DNA of 64,000 nucleotides from Acinetobacter chengduensis (GTDB lineage: Bacteria; Pseudomonadota; Gammaproteobacteria; Pseudomonadales; Moraxellaceae). Both the position numbers and the translations under genes were made by a program. The stretch's first letter is position 1, and every line of letters starts with the position of its first letter. The stretch is taken from assembly GCF_003664645.1 (NCBI RefSeq), contig NZ_RCHC01000013.1:41160-105159 (forward strand). The letters run 5' to 3'. The notes under the pieces are model-generated. The model was given only the letters and a program-made list of their open reading frames with translations. It was not told where the DNA came from and did not search any database. This document shows, piece after piece, positions 11,334 through 20,220 of the stretch.

Positions 11334-12641
11334 TTATTTGCCGATAGGATAGGTTTTAATTTCGCTATTTACACTGCCACCAAACAAACTGCTTAACCAG
11401 TGAAAAAAGCGCTGGAAAATGCTGGCTTCTTCAATTTGAACATCATCTTCGACTTCAAAGCTATTGATGAGTTGATTATTTTGATATACCTCAATCGTTG
11501 CAAGCTTCATCACTTGAGAAAGTGGTGCAGTCAGCAACTTCTCATTCATTTTTACTTCTAAGTTGGTATTGGTTTGTTGTAGTGGTTCTAAAACTTGAAT
11601 TTGACCATTGCCTAGGTCTTGTGCAATGCGTTGGCGTAGTGGATCAAAATTGGCTAAATCGAGCTGAACTGCTGGATCAACAAGCGCTGTACTAATAATT
11701 TGTGGCGCTTTAGTTTCTACCTTAAACATTTTTAAAGTAGATTTAATGACAGGGACTTCAGCCAAAAGTGTTTTGTCTTTTACCGCAACTTCATTACGTG
11801 TGTAGACATAGGCGAGGTTCATCAGTTTGTGTGCGACTTCTGCACGTTTTAAACCGCTCTTCGTGCCTAAAACCACAACGATTAAGCGACGATCAGGATC
11901 ATTATAACGTCCTGTGGGTCGGCTTGCTGTGAGGGCTAAGTTGTAGCCTGCGGCGCGGGTAAAGCCAGTTTTTAAGCCATCAACACTTGGGTCTTGTTTT
12001 AATAATATGTTGGTTGCACGGTGGAAACGACCATTATAAGAAAAGCTTTGCTGTTTTGAGTAGTTTAAGTAATCCGGAAATTCTTTCACTATCGCAGCAC
12101 CTAAACGTGCTAAATCCGCAGCTGATGAATAATGCTCAGGCATGGTTACACCCGGTGGATTTTCAAAGTGTGAGTCATTCATGCCTAATGCTTTGGCTTC
12201 TTTATTCATGCGTTCCACAAACTTTGGCACACTGCCTGAAATGCGTTCTGCAAGTGAAACCGCTGCATCATTGGCAGACATCACCACTAAACCAGAAAGG
12301 AGCTGATCAATGGTGATCTGTTCACCTTCTTTGAGGTACATTTGAGATTCATCCCATTGTACGAGCTTCACCACAGAAGTTGCGGTGAGCACTTCATTTT
12401 TGCGTAAGTGTCCAGCCTGAATTTCTTTGAGCGTAATATAAGCCACCATCATTTTGGTTAATGATGCGGGTGCGCGTTGAACATGACTATTGTGCTCAGC
12501 AATGACCTGTCCAGACTGAGGGTCTACAATGCTCCAAGCTTCAGCTTCTACAGATTCAGGCTTGATATTGAGTAAAGCTGCATGGGTGATCGTGGAGCAT
12601 AATGTAACCAGCGCCAAGATGAAGTAAATTACGCGTTTCAA
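11334..12641 (-). CDS. dacC: D-alanyl-D-alanine carboxypeptidase (PBP5/6 type)
   Basis: A periplasmic serine DD-carboxypeptidase that trims peptidoglycan pentapeptides. It has a signal peptide (1-21), the active-site SLTK (S60, K63), SAN (122-124) and KTG (224-226), and then the C-terminal beta domain and amphipathic anchor region expected of PBP5. Its 435 residues are somewhat longer than E. coli PBP5. The internal piece DGLKTGFTRAAGYN is a class signature. It is monocistronic, with its own terminator. Confidence 0.94.
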   Translation of the reverse strand: MKRVIYFILALVTLCSTITHAALLNIKPESVEAEAWSIVDPQSGQVIAEHNSHVQRAPASLTKMMVAYITLKEIQAGHLRKNEVLTATSVVKLVQWDESQMYLKEGEQITIDQLLSGLVVMSANDAAVSLAERISGSVPKFVERMNKEAKALGMNDSHFENPPGVTMPEHYSSAADLARLGAAIVKEFPDYLNYSKQQSFSYNGRFHRATNILLKQDPSVDGLKTGFTRAAGYNLALTASRPTGRYNDPDRRLIVVVLGTKSGLKRAEVAHKLMNLAYVYTRNEVAVKDKTLLAEVPVIKSTLKMFKVETKAPQIISTALVDPAVQLDLANFDPLRQRIAQDLGNGQIQVLEPLQQTNTNLEVKMNEKLLTAPLSQVMKLATIEVYQNNQLINSFEVEDDVQIEEASIFQRFFHWLSSLFGGSVNSEIKTYPIGK

Positions 12642-12819
12642 TGGGTTTCCTTACAGCCTATCCTTAGGCCGAAAATGCAAAAAATTTTAGGAATGCTATG
12701 CCTTTTTTTTATCGGTGACTAGTCTTAATTGTAGACAATTACGACAGTTCAGCGCTGTAGCGATAAAAAAATGTTAAGCTAGTTCCTAAGTTATCTATTT
12801 TTATTTTATATTGCCCATT

Positions 12820-14523
12820 ATGTTGCATTATCAAATCGAATTTGACGATTATCGTCAGCACTTGGTTCATGTCACTGCACGTTTTCTTGCAGATCCAACG
12901 CAAATCCTGTCTCTCCCAACATGGATTCCGGGTAGCTATTTAATCCGCGAATTTTCTAAGCATATTGAATCTGTACGTGCTTATGATGAAGATGGTCGTA
13001 TTTTAAAAATTCAAAAATTTGAAAAAAATAAATGGCGCTTATTTAACACCGATCATGAGCTGATTACGGTTGAATATGATGTTTATGCTTATGACCTGTC
13101 TGTACGTGGTGCGTATGTGGATGAAAAGCGTCTATATGTAAATCCTGCATGTGTATGTTTGGCTTTGGAAGGTCAAGAGCATAAAGCGATTGAAGTTGAA
13201 TTATTTTTACCGCAAGAGTTAAAACACTTTCAATTGGCCACAGGTCTTAAGTCACGTACTTTAGTGAAAGGTCGTTTCACTTTGGAAGCGGATAATTATG
13301 CGCAACTCATTGATGCGCCTTTTGAGCTTGCAGAGCAAACGCGTTTTAGCTTTGAGGCCGAAGGCATTCCACATGAGTTTGTAGTGTCTGGCAAACATGC
13401 TATGAATGCTACTCGTATGCAGCAAGATATTGAAAAAATCTGCGCGACTGAAATTCAGATGTTTGGTTCTGCACCGTTTAAAGACTATACCTTTATGACC
13501 ATGGCGACAGGGAATAGTTATGGCGGTTTAGAACATCCGAACAGCACTAGCTTAATTAGCCCACGTGATGACTTACCAAAATCCAATGAACCTGTAGAGC
13601 CTTCAGCGGATTATCAGCGTTTCTTAGGTTTATGTAGCCATGAATATTTCCACTCTTGGCTGGTTAAATTTATTCGTCCTGAAAGCTTTGTAAATTATGA
13701 TTTAAATAAAGAAGGCTATACCTCGTTACTGTGGATTTTTGAAGGCTTTACTTCGTATTACGATGATTTAATTTTGCTTCGTAGTGGTGTGATTTCTCAA
13801 GATTCCTACATTAAATTATTGAAGGCTCAAATTGATCGCTATTTGCAAAACCCAGGTCGCGCGATCCAATCTGTATCTGAATCAAGTTTTGATGCGTGGG
13901 TGAAGTTTTATCGTCAGGATGAAAACTCAAATAACGCAGGTACTAGCTACTACAATAAAGGTTGCTTGGTGGCTTTATGTTTGGATTTGGGTTTACGTTT
14001 GCGTGGTTCTAGCCTTGATGCCTTAATGCGTAAGTTGTATGAAAATGCGCAAAATGGTGTACAAGTTAATGAACGCACGATTGTAGAGTTATGCAATGAA
14101 CTCACAGGTGATAATTGGATTGAACAAATCAATCATTTAATTAATACCACTGATGAATTGCCACTGGATCAATTATTCCCTGAGTTTGGTTTAAGTTATG
14201 TTTTAAATAACGACAAGGCTTTGCCATTTGGTTTGAAACTTACAGATAAACCCGAAGGTGTAGTGATTAATTCTGCACGCCGTGATGGTATTGCAGCTCA
14301 AGCAGGTCTTTCTGCAAATGATGTAATTGTGGCGATTGATGGTATTAAGGCAACAGTCAAACTTGCTGAAAAATATGCTAAGCAAGAAGGCGTGTTTACT
14401 GTACATGCGTTCCGTCGTGATGAATTAATGACATTTGAAGTGAATGCTGGTGGTTCAGTTTTAACTGAAGTTGAGTTAAAAGTTGAAGATCAGGCTAAAG
14501 CGAAAAAATGGCTTAATGTTTAA
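12820..14523 (+). CDS. M61 family metallopeptidase with PDZ domain
   Basis: A zinc aminopeptidase-like enzyme of 567 residues. The first 200 residues are the beta-rich N-terminal domain (LSLPTWIPGSYLIREFSKHI). The zinc motif HEYFH is at 274-278 and the third ligand glutamate at 308 in FEGFTSYY. A PDZ domain fills about 465-540 (GVVINSARRDGIAAQAGLSANDVIVAIDG). Related enzymes (glycyl aminopeptidase of Sphingomonas) cut N-terminal glycine or alanine. No signal peptide is seen, so it is probably cytoplasmic. The ATG at 12820 is preferred to the TTG nine bases earlier. Confidence 0.9.
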   Translation: MLHYQIEFDDYRQHLVHVTARFLADPTQILSLPTWIPGSYLIREFSKHIESVRAYDEDGRILKIQKFEKNKWRLFNTDHELITVEYDVYAYDLSVRGAYVDEKRLYVNPACVCLALEGQEHKAIEVELFLPQELKHFQLATGLKSRTLVKGRFTLEADNYAQLIDAPFELAEQTRFSFEAEGIPHEFVVSGKHAMNATRMQQDIEKICATEIQMFGSAPFKDYTFMTMATGNSYGGLEHPNSTSLISPRDDLPKSNEPVEPSADYQRFLGLCSHEYFHSWLVKFIRPESFVNYDLNKEGYTSLLWIFEGFTSYYDDLILLRSGVISQDSYIKLLKAQIDRYLQNPGRAIQSVSESSFDAWVKFYRQDENSNNAGTSYYNKGCLVALCLDLGLRLRGSSLDALMRKLYENAQNGVQVNERTIVELCNELTGDNWIEQINHLINTTDELPLDQLFPEFGLSYVLNNDKALPFGLKLTDKPEGVVINSARRDGIAAQAGLSANDVIVAIDGIKATVKLAEKYAKQEGVFTVHAFRRDELMTFEVNAGGSVLTEVELKVEDQAKAKKWLNV

Positions 14524-14543
14524 TTTATATACGCCATATAAAT

Positions 14544-14571
14544 AAAAAAGGATGCTTAAGCATCCTTTTTT
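14544..14571. terminator. Bidirectional terminator between convergent genes
   Basis: AAAAAGGATGCT and AGCATCCTTTTTT form a near-perfect hairpin with A and T runs, serving both the M61 peptidase gene and rluE. Confidence 0.9.
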
Positions 14572-14585
14572 ATACAACTGAGTTT

Positions 14586-15374
14586 TTATCGGCCATTACG
14601 TCCGCGACCGCGAGGTGCTTTCGTATTAGGACGCGTAGTACCATTGGTTTTACGTTTAGGACGTTCAGATTCATCCATTTGCCAAATACGCTTGGTCCCA
14701 GATTTTTTCACAGAACCATCTTTGTTTTTGCGTACCATTGGCTTACCACCCGTACCACCTGGTTTTTTCACGTATGAACGTGAGCGGTATGGTTCTTCCT
14801 TCGGAACATTTTGGAAGTCTTTATACAATAAAGGTTCGATGTCTTTAGTTTCACCAGGTTGTAAAGCCATTTGAACTAAGTCAATAGAACCAATTTTGGT
14901 ACGAATTAAACGTAAAGTTGGAAAACCAACAGCGGCAGTCATACGACGTACTTGACGGTTGCGACCTTCACAAATTGAAATTTCAACCCAAGAGGTTGGT
15001 ACATTTGCGCGGTAACGTACTGGAGGATCACGATCCCATAACCATTTTGGCTGTTCAGCTTTTTCTGCTTTGGCAGGTAAAGTCATACCATCTTTTAATT
15101 CAACACCTTGGCGAAGTTTTTCTAAAGCTTCTTCAGTGACATCACCATCGACTTGTACCAAATAAGTTTTAAACTTTTTATTGGCAGGATTGGTGATGTA
15201 TTGGTTTAGGCCACCGTGGTCTGTTAAAAATACTAAGCCTTCAGAGTCCATATCCAAACGACCAGCCAAACGCAATGTTGGGTCGTCTACGAAGTCAGAC
15301 ACAGTCATGTGGGCTTCGTCTTTACGGAATTGGGAGAGCACGTCATAAGGCTTGTTTAAAATGACGATTTTCAT
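14586..15374 (-). CDS. rluE: 23S rRNA pseudouridine synthase, RluE/RsuA family
   Basis: Isomerises a uridine in rRNA to pseudouridine. The catalytic motif is AGRLDMDSEGL with the nucleophile D41. The later family blocks are NKKFKTYLVQVDG and EGRNRQVRRMTAAVGFPTLRLIR. There is no N-terminal S4 domain, as in RluE. The last 70 residues are a lysine/arginine/glycine-rich tail (about 195-262) that E. coli RluE does not have and that may bind RNA. RluE modifies U2457 in E. coli; the same site is inferred here. Confidence 0.9.
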   Translation of the reverse strand: MKIVILNKPYDVLSQFRKDEAHMTVSDFVDDPTLRLAGRLDMDSEGLVFLTDHGGLNQYITNPANKKFKTYLVQVDGDVTEEALEKLRQGVELKDGMTLPAKAEKAEQPKWLWDRDPPVRYRANVPTSWVEISICEGRNRQVRRMTAAVGFPTLRLIRTKIGSIDLVQMALQPGETKDIEPLLYKDFQNVPKEEPYRSRSYVKKPGGTGGKPMVRKNKDGSVKKSGTKRIWQMDESERPKRKTNGTTRPNTKAPRGRGRNGR

Positions 15375-15577
15375 AAAAAATAACTTCTGTAATTACATGA
15401 ATTAGAAATTTGTGAGGATTTATTAAAAAAGAAACGCAGATGTTTCTGGTATAAATCTCAAATAAAGTGAATTTGCATGTGAGTATTATGCGTGAAGACG
15501 GGTTAAAAGTAATGTATAACCGCAAATATTTTTTAAAAACACTCAGTAGACTGTCTGTGATTGAGTGTTGATGCAAA

Positions 15578-15606
15578 AAAAAACCGCATAGCATGCGGTT
15601 TTTTTA
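15578..15606. terminator. Terminator of the alaA-type gene
   Basis: AAAACCGCAT and ATGCGGTTTT pair around AGC, with long A and T runs on the two sides, so it can work in both directions. It lies 12 bases from the stop codon of the aminotransferase gene. The 200 bases between it and rluE hold nothing recognised. Confidence 0.88.
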
Positions 15607-15617
15607 GAAAAATTGAA

Positions 15618-17048
15618 TTAGCGCATTTTTGCTAAGAAACGACCTAAGCGAGTTAATGCTTCACGAAGTTCATTTTCAGCAGGGAGGAACACTACACGGA
15701 AATGATCAGGGGTCGGCCAGTTAAAACCAGTACCTTGTACAAGCAAAACTTTCTCTGCTTTTAAGAAGTCCAACATAAACTTCTCATCGTCCTGAATTGG
15801 ATAAATTTCTGGATCAAGTTTAGGGAAGCAGTACATCGCACCTTCAGGTTTAACACATGATACACCTGGAATGTTGTTGAGCATTTCCCAAGCAATGTTA
15901 CGTTGCTCGTATAAACGACCACCTGGACGGATCAAGTCATTAATTGATTGATAGCCACCTAAAGCGGTTTGAATTGCATATTGCGCTTGATGGTTTGCAC
16001 AGAGGCGCATAGATGCGAGCATGTCTAAGCCTTCAATGTAGTCCATCGCACGTGATTTATCACCTGTAATGGCCATCCAACCTGAGCGATAACCCGCAAT
16101 ACGGTATGCTTTAGACAAACCATTGAAAGATACACATAGATGGTCACCCGCCAGTGCTGCGACAGACACGTGTTCAATACCGTCATAGATGATTTTGTCG
16201 TAGATTTCATCTGCAAACAGAATCAAATCATATTTTTTCGCCAAAGTCACAATTTGTTCAAGCACATGACGCGGATATACAGAACCTGTCGGATTGTTAG
16301 GATTAATAATCACAATACCGCGAGTATTTGCTGTGATTTTGCTTTCCATATCTGCAATATCAGGATACCAGTGATTTTCTTCATCACATTTATAGTGAAT
16401 TGCTGTGCCACCAGATAGATTAACTGCTGCTGTCCATAGCGGATAATCTGGCATTGGCACCAGCATTTCATCGCCATCATCGAGCAAGCCTTGCATGGCC
16501 ATAACAATCAGTTCAGATACGCCATTGCCGACATACACGTCATTCACGTGCATGTTTAAGATGCCTTTTTGTTGGTAGTACTGGCAAATTGCTTTACGCG
16601 CAGGGAAAATCCCTTTTGAGTCGGTATAACCAATCGCATTGGGTAGGTTTAATGCAACGTCATTAATAATTTCTTGAGGCGCTTCAAAGCCAAATGGCGC
16701 GGGATTGCCAATATTGAGTTTAATAATTTTGTGGCCTGCTTCTTCCATTTCGTTGGCCGCTCGTAACACTGGTCCGCGAATGTCGTAGCATACATGCTCA
16801 AGCTTAGACGATTTCTTAATTTCGCGTGGGGTGTTAATAGTGTTCGGCATTTTTATAGTCTCGGAAGGAGTGGAGGTCTCTTTTGCATAACGGTATAAAT
16901 AGCTTTTAAATGTCTCGGTTGTTACTAAATCAAGATGGTGTTCGTCTTTAAGTAAAGCAACAATTTTTTCATGCGTAAATCCAGCCTGCTGATATTGTTT
17001 AATCACGGGCAGCAGGTTTTTAAAAATCACGCTCTTTTTCTGCGACAT
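15618..17048 (-). CDS. alaA: Alanine aminotransferase (AlaA type) with extra N-terminal HTH-like module
   Basis: A PLP-dependent class I aminotransferase. Residues from about 80 match E. coli AlaA closely (SSKLEHVCYDIRGPVL, LNIGNPAPFGFEAP, INPNNPTGSVY), with the PLP lysine at K313 in FNGLSKAYR. AlaA makes alanine from pyruvate and glutamate. The 476 residues exceed the usual 405: residues 5-56 (VIKQYQQAGFTHEKIVALL, then TETFKSYLYRYAKE) resemble a small DNA-binding helix-turn-helix, followed by a Ser/Thr/Pro linker. The long start is supported by AGGA seven bases upstream. M68 would give the E. coli-like length but has a poor ribosome site. Confidence 0.9.
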   Translation of the reverse strand: MSQKKSVIFKNLLPVIKQYQQAGFTHEKIVALLKDEHHLDLVTTETFKSYLYRYAKETSTPSETIKMPNTINTPREIKKSSKLEHVCYDIRGPVLRAANEMEEAGHKIIKLNIGNPAPFGFEAPQEIINDVALNLPNAIGYTDSKGIFPARKAICQYYQQKGILNMHVNDVYVGNGVSELIVMAMQGLLDDGDEMLVPMPDYPLWTAAVNLSGGTAIHYKCDEENHWYPDIADMESKITANTRGIVIINPNNPTGSVYPRHVLEQIVTLAKKYDLILFADEIYDKIIYDGIEHVSVAALAGDHLCVSFNGLSKAYRIAGYRSGWMAITGDKSRAMDYIEGLDMLASMRLCANHQAQYAIQTALGGYQSINDLIRPGGRLYEQRNIAWEMLNNIPGVSCVKPEGAMYCFPKLDPEIYPIQDDEKFMLDFLKAEKVLLVQGTGFNWPTPDHFRVVFLPAENELREALTRLGRFLAKMR

Positions 17049-17277
17049 TTTTTAATCCTGAGCAAGAGTAGAGCTAAGCCTAACACTAATTTTGCTTACA
17101 AAAAAGCATTTAATTTGTAAAATTGCTTACTATGGATTTTTGATTGCTTACTTTTTGCTTTTTTTGGTCATTATATAGATTTTGTAAATTGTTGAATAAA
17201 GACTAGAAATTTAACATTGAATGACGTAAATATAGGATTATCCTATTTTAAATAGCACGATATAAAGGGACGTCATC

Positions 17278-17697
17278 ATGGGAAAACTCAATAAAACAGA
17301 ACGAGAATGGCAACGAGAGTTGTCGCCAGAAGAGTTTCGCATTACGCGTCAAAAAGGAACAGAGCCTGCATTTACAGGCAAATACTGGAATACCAAGCAA
17401 GAAGGCACCTATGTATGCCGTTGTTGTGGTGAACCATTATTTACGTCAGAGTCGAAATTTGACAGTGGTTGTGGCTGGCCAAGCTTTACACGTCCTGTTA
17501 ATGGTGTGGTTATTGAAGAACATCTGGATACGACGCACGGTATGGTCAGAACTGAAATAGTTTGTCATCATTGTGACGCACATTTAGGGCATGTTTTTCC
17601 TGATGGCCCAGAGCCGACAGGATTGCGTTATTGCGTGAATTCGGCTTCCTTAGACCTAAAAACACAAGAAAAAAATGACGAGGAAACTTATCCATGA
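17278..17697 (+). CDS. msrB: Peptide methionine-(R)-sulfoxide reductase
   Basis: Repairs oxidised methionine (R form) in proteins. The structural zinc cysteines are C47, C50, C96 and C99. The catalytic cysteine is C119 in RYCVNSASL and the resolving cysteine C65 in SGCGWPSF. Length 139 is typical of the single-domain form. AAGGGA stands nine bases before the ATG. It overlaps the next gene by four bases (ATGA), so an oxidative stress operon of msrB and glutathione peroxidase is evident. Confidence 0.96.
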   Translation: MGKLNKTEREWQRELSPEEFRITRQKGTEPAFTGKYWNTKQEGTYVCRCCGEPLFTSESKFDSGCGWPSFTRPVNGVVIEEHLDTTHGMVRTEIVCHHCDAHLGHVFPDGPEPTGLRYCVNSASLDLKTQEKNDEETYP

Positions 17698-18176
17698 CCA
17701 ACATATATCAGTTTGAAGCTGAATTATTAGATGGGAAAAACAAATCTTTTGCCGACTATGAAGGCAAGGTGCTTTTAATTGTTAATACAGCCAGTAAATG
17801 TGGTTTTACGCCACAATTTTCTGGGCTAGAAAAGCTCTACCAAGAATATAAAGATCAAGGCTTACTGGTATTGGGCTTTCCATGTAACCAATTTGGTAGT
17901 CAAGACCCAGGTTCTAATGAGCAAATTGGTAGCTTCTGCGAAAAAAACTATGGTGTTTCATTTCCAATGTTTGCCAAAGTAAATGTCAAAGGCGCAGAAG
18001 CACATGTGATTTTTCGCTATTTAACCAATAATTCTAAAGGAATTTTAGGAAGTGGTATTAAATGGAATTTCACAAAGTTTTTAATTGGTAAAGATGGCAA
18101 AGTGTTGAATCGCTATGCGCCAACCACTAAGCCAGAAGATTTACAAGCAGATATAGAAAAAGCACTTGCTAGTTAA
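17694..18176 (+). CDS. Glutathione peroxidase family thiol peroxidase
   Basis: Reduces hydroperoxides using thioredoxin or glutathione. The catalytic residues are C36 (NTASKCGFTPQ), Q70 (FGSQDPG) and the tryptophan of GIKWNFTKFLI. FPCNQFG at 62-68 is the second family block. It is a 160-residue cysteine-type (not selenocysteine) enzyme like BtuE of E. coli. No signal peptide is seen, so it is cytoplasmic. It is translationally coupled to msrB and followed by a terminator. Confidence 0.93.
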   Translation: MTNIYQFEAELLDGKNKSFADYEGKVLLIVNTASKCGFTPQFSGLEKLYQEYKDQGLLVLGFPCNQFGSQDPGSNEQIGSFCEKNYGVSFPMFAKVNVKGAEAHVIFRYLTNNSKGILGSGIKWNFTKFLIGKDGKVLNRYAPTTKPEDLQADIEKALAS

Positions 18177-18225
18177 AAAAGCTTGATCTGCATTAAAAGT
18201 AAATATTTATGCATATTGTGCAAAT

Positions 18226-18253
18226 AAAAAGTAGCCTATGGGTTACTTTTTTT
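18226..18253 (+). terminator. Terminator of msrB-glutathione peroxidase operon
   Basis: AAAGTAGCC (18228-18236) pairs with GGTTACTTT (18241-18249, one G-T pair), followed by a T run. The next 210 bases hold no recognised element. Confidence 0.8.
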
Positions 18254-18465
18254 ATTTGCGTTAGGATTTATCTTTATCTGCATGAAATTTTGTTCATCGG
18301 TAATTTAAAAAGCAATAAAAATTGAGCTCTACAGGGCTTATTTTGCAAAGATAGCAGGGTTCATTTATATTGAAGTGAGTAGCTTAACGCGTGTTTAACA
18401 CCTTGCTGATATGCTTAGCTAAGTACTGAAAATTACTCATAAATTAAATCTATAAGAGGGTTGTT

Positions 18466-18912
18466 GTGGTTCGACATTATAAATTTTACTTTGTATGGAT
18501 TTCTTTGAGTGCTGTTTTTTCTATGTCTGCTTTTGCGGATACTAAAACCGATGAACTTTTAAAAATGCTGACCACACCTGTGGCTGAGTATAAAGTTGAT
18601 AATAAACCCTATGTGATTGATCCTAAAATTGCGAAACGACAATATGAAGTCACATGGCGCGTACAGCCATCCTTTCGGGTGAATGCGGAGGATTATCAGA
18701 GCTACCGTCAGCCTGTTAAAGTAGAAATGATTGTAGAGGCGGGGTCAGGTCAGATTCTTCAATCTAAAACCATCAAATCCTCAGGTTCGCTTCGTGTAGA
18801 TCAAAAAGTACATGATGCTTTACAGCAAGCCAAATTACAGCCATTGCCTATGGTGGAAAGAACACTGCGCTATAGTCTAGTCCATGAATTTAATGTTGTA
18901 CCACCGCTTTAG
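18466..18912 (+). CDS. Exported TonB-C-terminal-like small protein
   Basis: A 148-residue protein with a signal peptide (cut after about residue 24, SAFA). The mature part includes the strand pattern VKVEMIVEAGSGQILQSKTIKSSGSLRVDQKVHDALQQAKLQ (residues about 85-126), which resembles the C-terminal domain of TonB-type energy transducers. No membrane anchor remains after the signal peptide and no proline-rich linker is present, so it cannot act as a classical TonB. The GTG start has GAGGG five to six bases upstream. Function is unknown. Confidence 0.75.
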   Translation: MVRHYKFYFVWISLSAVFSMSAFADTKTDELLKMLTTPVAEYKVDNKPYVIDPKIAKRQYEVTWRVQPSFRVNAEDYQSYRQPVKVEMIVEAGSGQILQSKTIKSSGSLRVDQKVHDALQQAKLQPLPMVERTLRYSLVHEFNVVPPL

Positions 18913-18983
18913 TGAAAAATCAGTATCTGAAATGCCGTGCTTTAGTCGTATTTGGGATGTTTATCGCTGGTGTTGAAGATAAT

Positions 18984-19011
18984 AAAAAAGCCCCAAAGTT
19001 GGGGCTTTTTT
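18984..19011. terminator. Bidirectional terminator before dapC end
   Basis: AAAAAGCCCC (18985-18994) and GGGGCTTTTT pair across the loop AAAGTT. It serves the TonB-like gene and the dapC transcript on the other strand. Confidence 0.9.
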
Positions 19012-19026
19012 ATGCTTAATTGATAC

Positions 19027-20196
19027 TTACAAGATCGTTTTTAAGCGTTGGGTGACTTGCTCACATTGTGCAATATCAGCAACCAGTGCCATACGCACAT
19101 GGTTTTCGCCAGGGTTGCCTTGCGCCGTATCACGTGATAAATAGCGACCTGGGAGTACTTTAATGTGTGCTTTTTCCATCAGCATCTTGGCAAAGCTTTC
19201 ATCATTGTCTACTTTTAACCAGTAGTAAAAGCCAGCATCTGGCTTTTGTAGTGGCAGTAAATGACCAAGCTCATTTTGGAATAATTCAAATTTTGCACGG
19301 TACAAACGACGGTTTTCTTCTACGTGTGTTTCATCATCCCAAGCGGCAATTGACGCCAGTTGATGTTGCACAGGCATTGCTGCGCCGTGGTAAGTACGAT
19401 ACTGCAAATAAGGTTTGAGTAGTGCCGCGTCACCTGCAACAAAACCAGAGCGCATACCAGGAAGGTTTGAGCGCTTAGAAAGCGAATGGAATACGACACA
19501 GTTTTTATAGTCGTCACGGCCCATTTCAGCACACACTTCAAGTAAACCGACAGGTGCTTCATCAAACCAAAGCTCTGAATAGCATTCATCCGAAGCAATT
19601 ACAAAGTCATATTGATCAGACAGCGCAATCAGTTTCTTAAATTGTTCTTTTGATAATACGGCACCTGTTGGATTGCCTGGCGTGCATACAAATAACAATG
19701 CTGTTTTTTCCCAGACTTCCGCAGGGACTGCATCGAAGTCACCAAGGTAGTTATTTTCTTCTGTGCAGTTAATGAAATATGGTTGCGCACCAGCAAGTAA
19801 AGTTGCACCTTCATAAATTTGGTAAAACGGATTTGGCATCACCACATAAGGCGCTTCTTCACGGTTCACTAAGGCTTGTACAAAAGAAAAAATCGCTTCA
19901 CGTGTACCCGATACTGGAAGTACATGATTTTCAGCGCTTATAGTATTTAACTTGAAGCGACGTGCTAGCCATTGTGCAATGCTACTGCGTAATTCTGGTA
20001 AACCTTTACTGTTTGGATAGGTTGAAAGGTGTTTAAAGTTGTCAATAATGGCTTGTTTCACAAACTCTGGTGCAGGATGCTTTGGTTCACCAATAGATAG
20101 TGGGATTAACGGCAGTGCTGCTGGTTGTATATCCGCGAAAAGTTTATTTAATTTTTCAAATGGATATGGATGTAATAATGACAAACTAGAGTTCAT
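19027..20196 (-). CDS. dapC: Succinyldiaminopimelate transaminase
   Basis: A PLP aminotransferase of lysine and diaminopimelate synthesis that acts on N-succinyl-2-amino-6-ketopimelate. The 389 residues start with the DapC pattern LHPYPFEKLNKLFAD and contain IPLSIGEPKHPAP, PGNPTGAVLS and the PLP-lysine region SLSKRSNLPGMRSG. It follows glnD by 24 bases on the same strand; glnD-dapC linkage is common in gammaproteobacteria. Class I aminotransferases are easily confused, but this N-terminus is distinctive. Confidence 0.92.
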   Translation of the reverse strand: MNSSLSLLHPYPFEKLNKLFADIQPAALPLIPLSIGEPKHPAPEFVKQAIIDNFKHLSTYPNSKGLPELRSSIAQWLARRFKLNTISAENHVLPVSGTREAIFSFVQALVNREEAPYVVMPNPFYQIYEGATLLAGAQPYFINCTEENNYLGDFDAVPAEVWEKTALLFVCTPGNPTGAVLSKEQFKKLIALSDQYDFVIASDECYSELWFDEAPVGLLEVCAEMGRDDYKNCVVFHSLSKRSNLPGMRSGFVAGDAALLKPYLQYRTYHGAAMPVQHQLASIAAWDDETHVEENRRLYRAKFELFQNELGHLLPLQKPDAGFYYWLKVDNDESFAKMLMEKAHIKVLPGRYLSRDTAQGNPGENHVRMALVADIAQCEQVTQRLKTIL

Positions 20197-20220
20197 GAAA
20201 CCTTTACCAGTTAAATTAAG

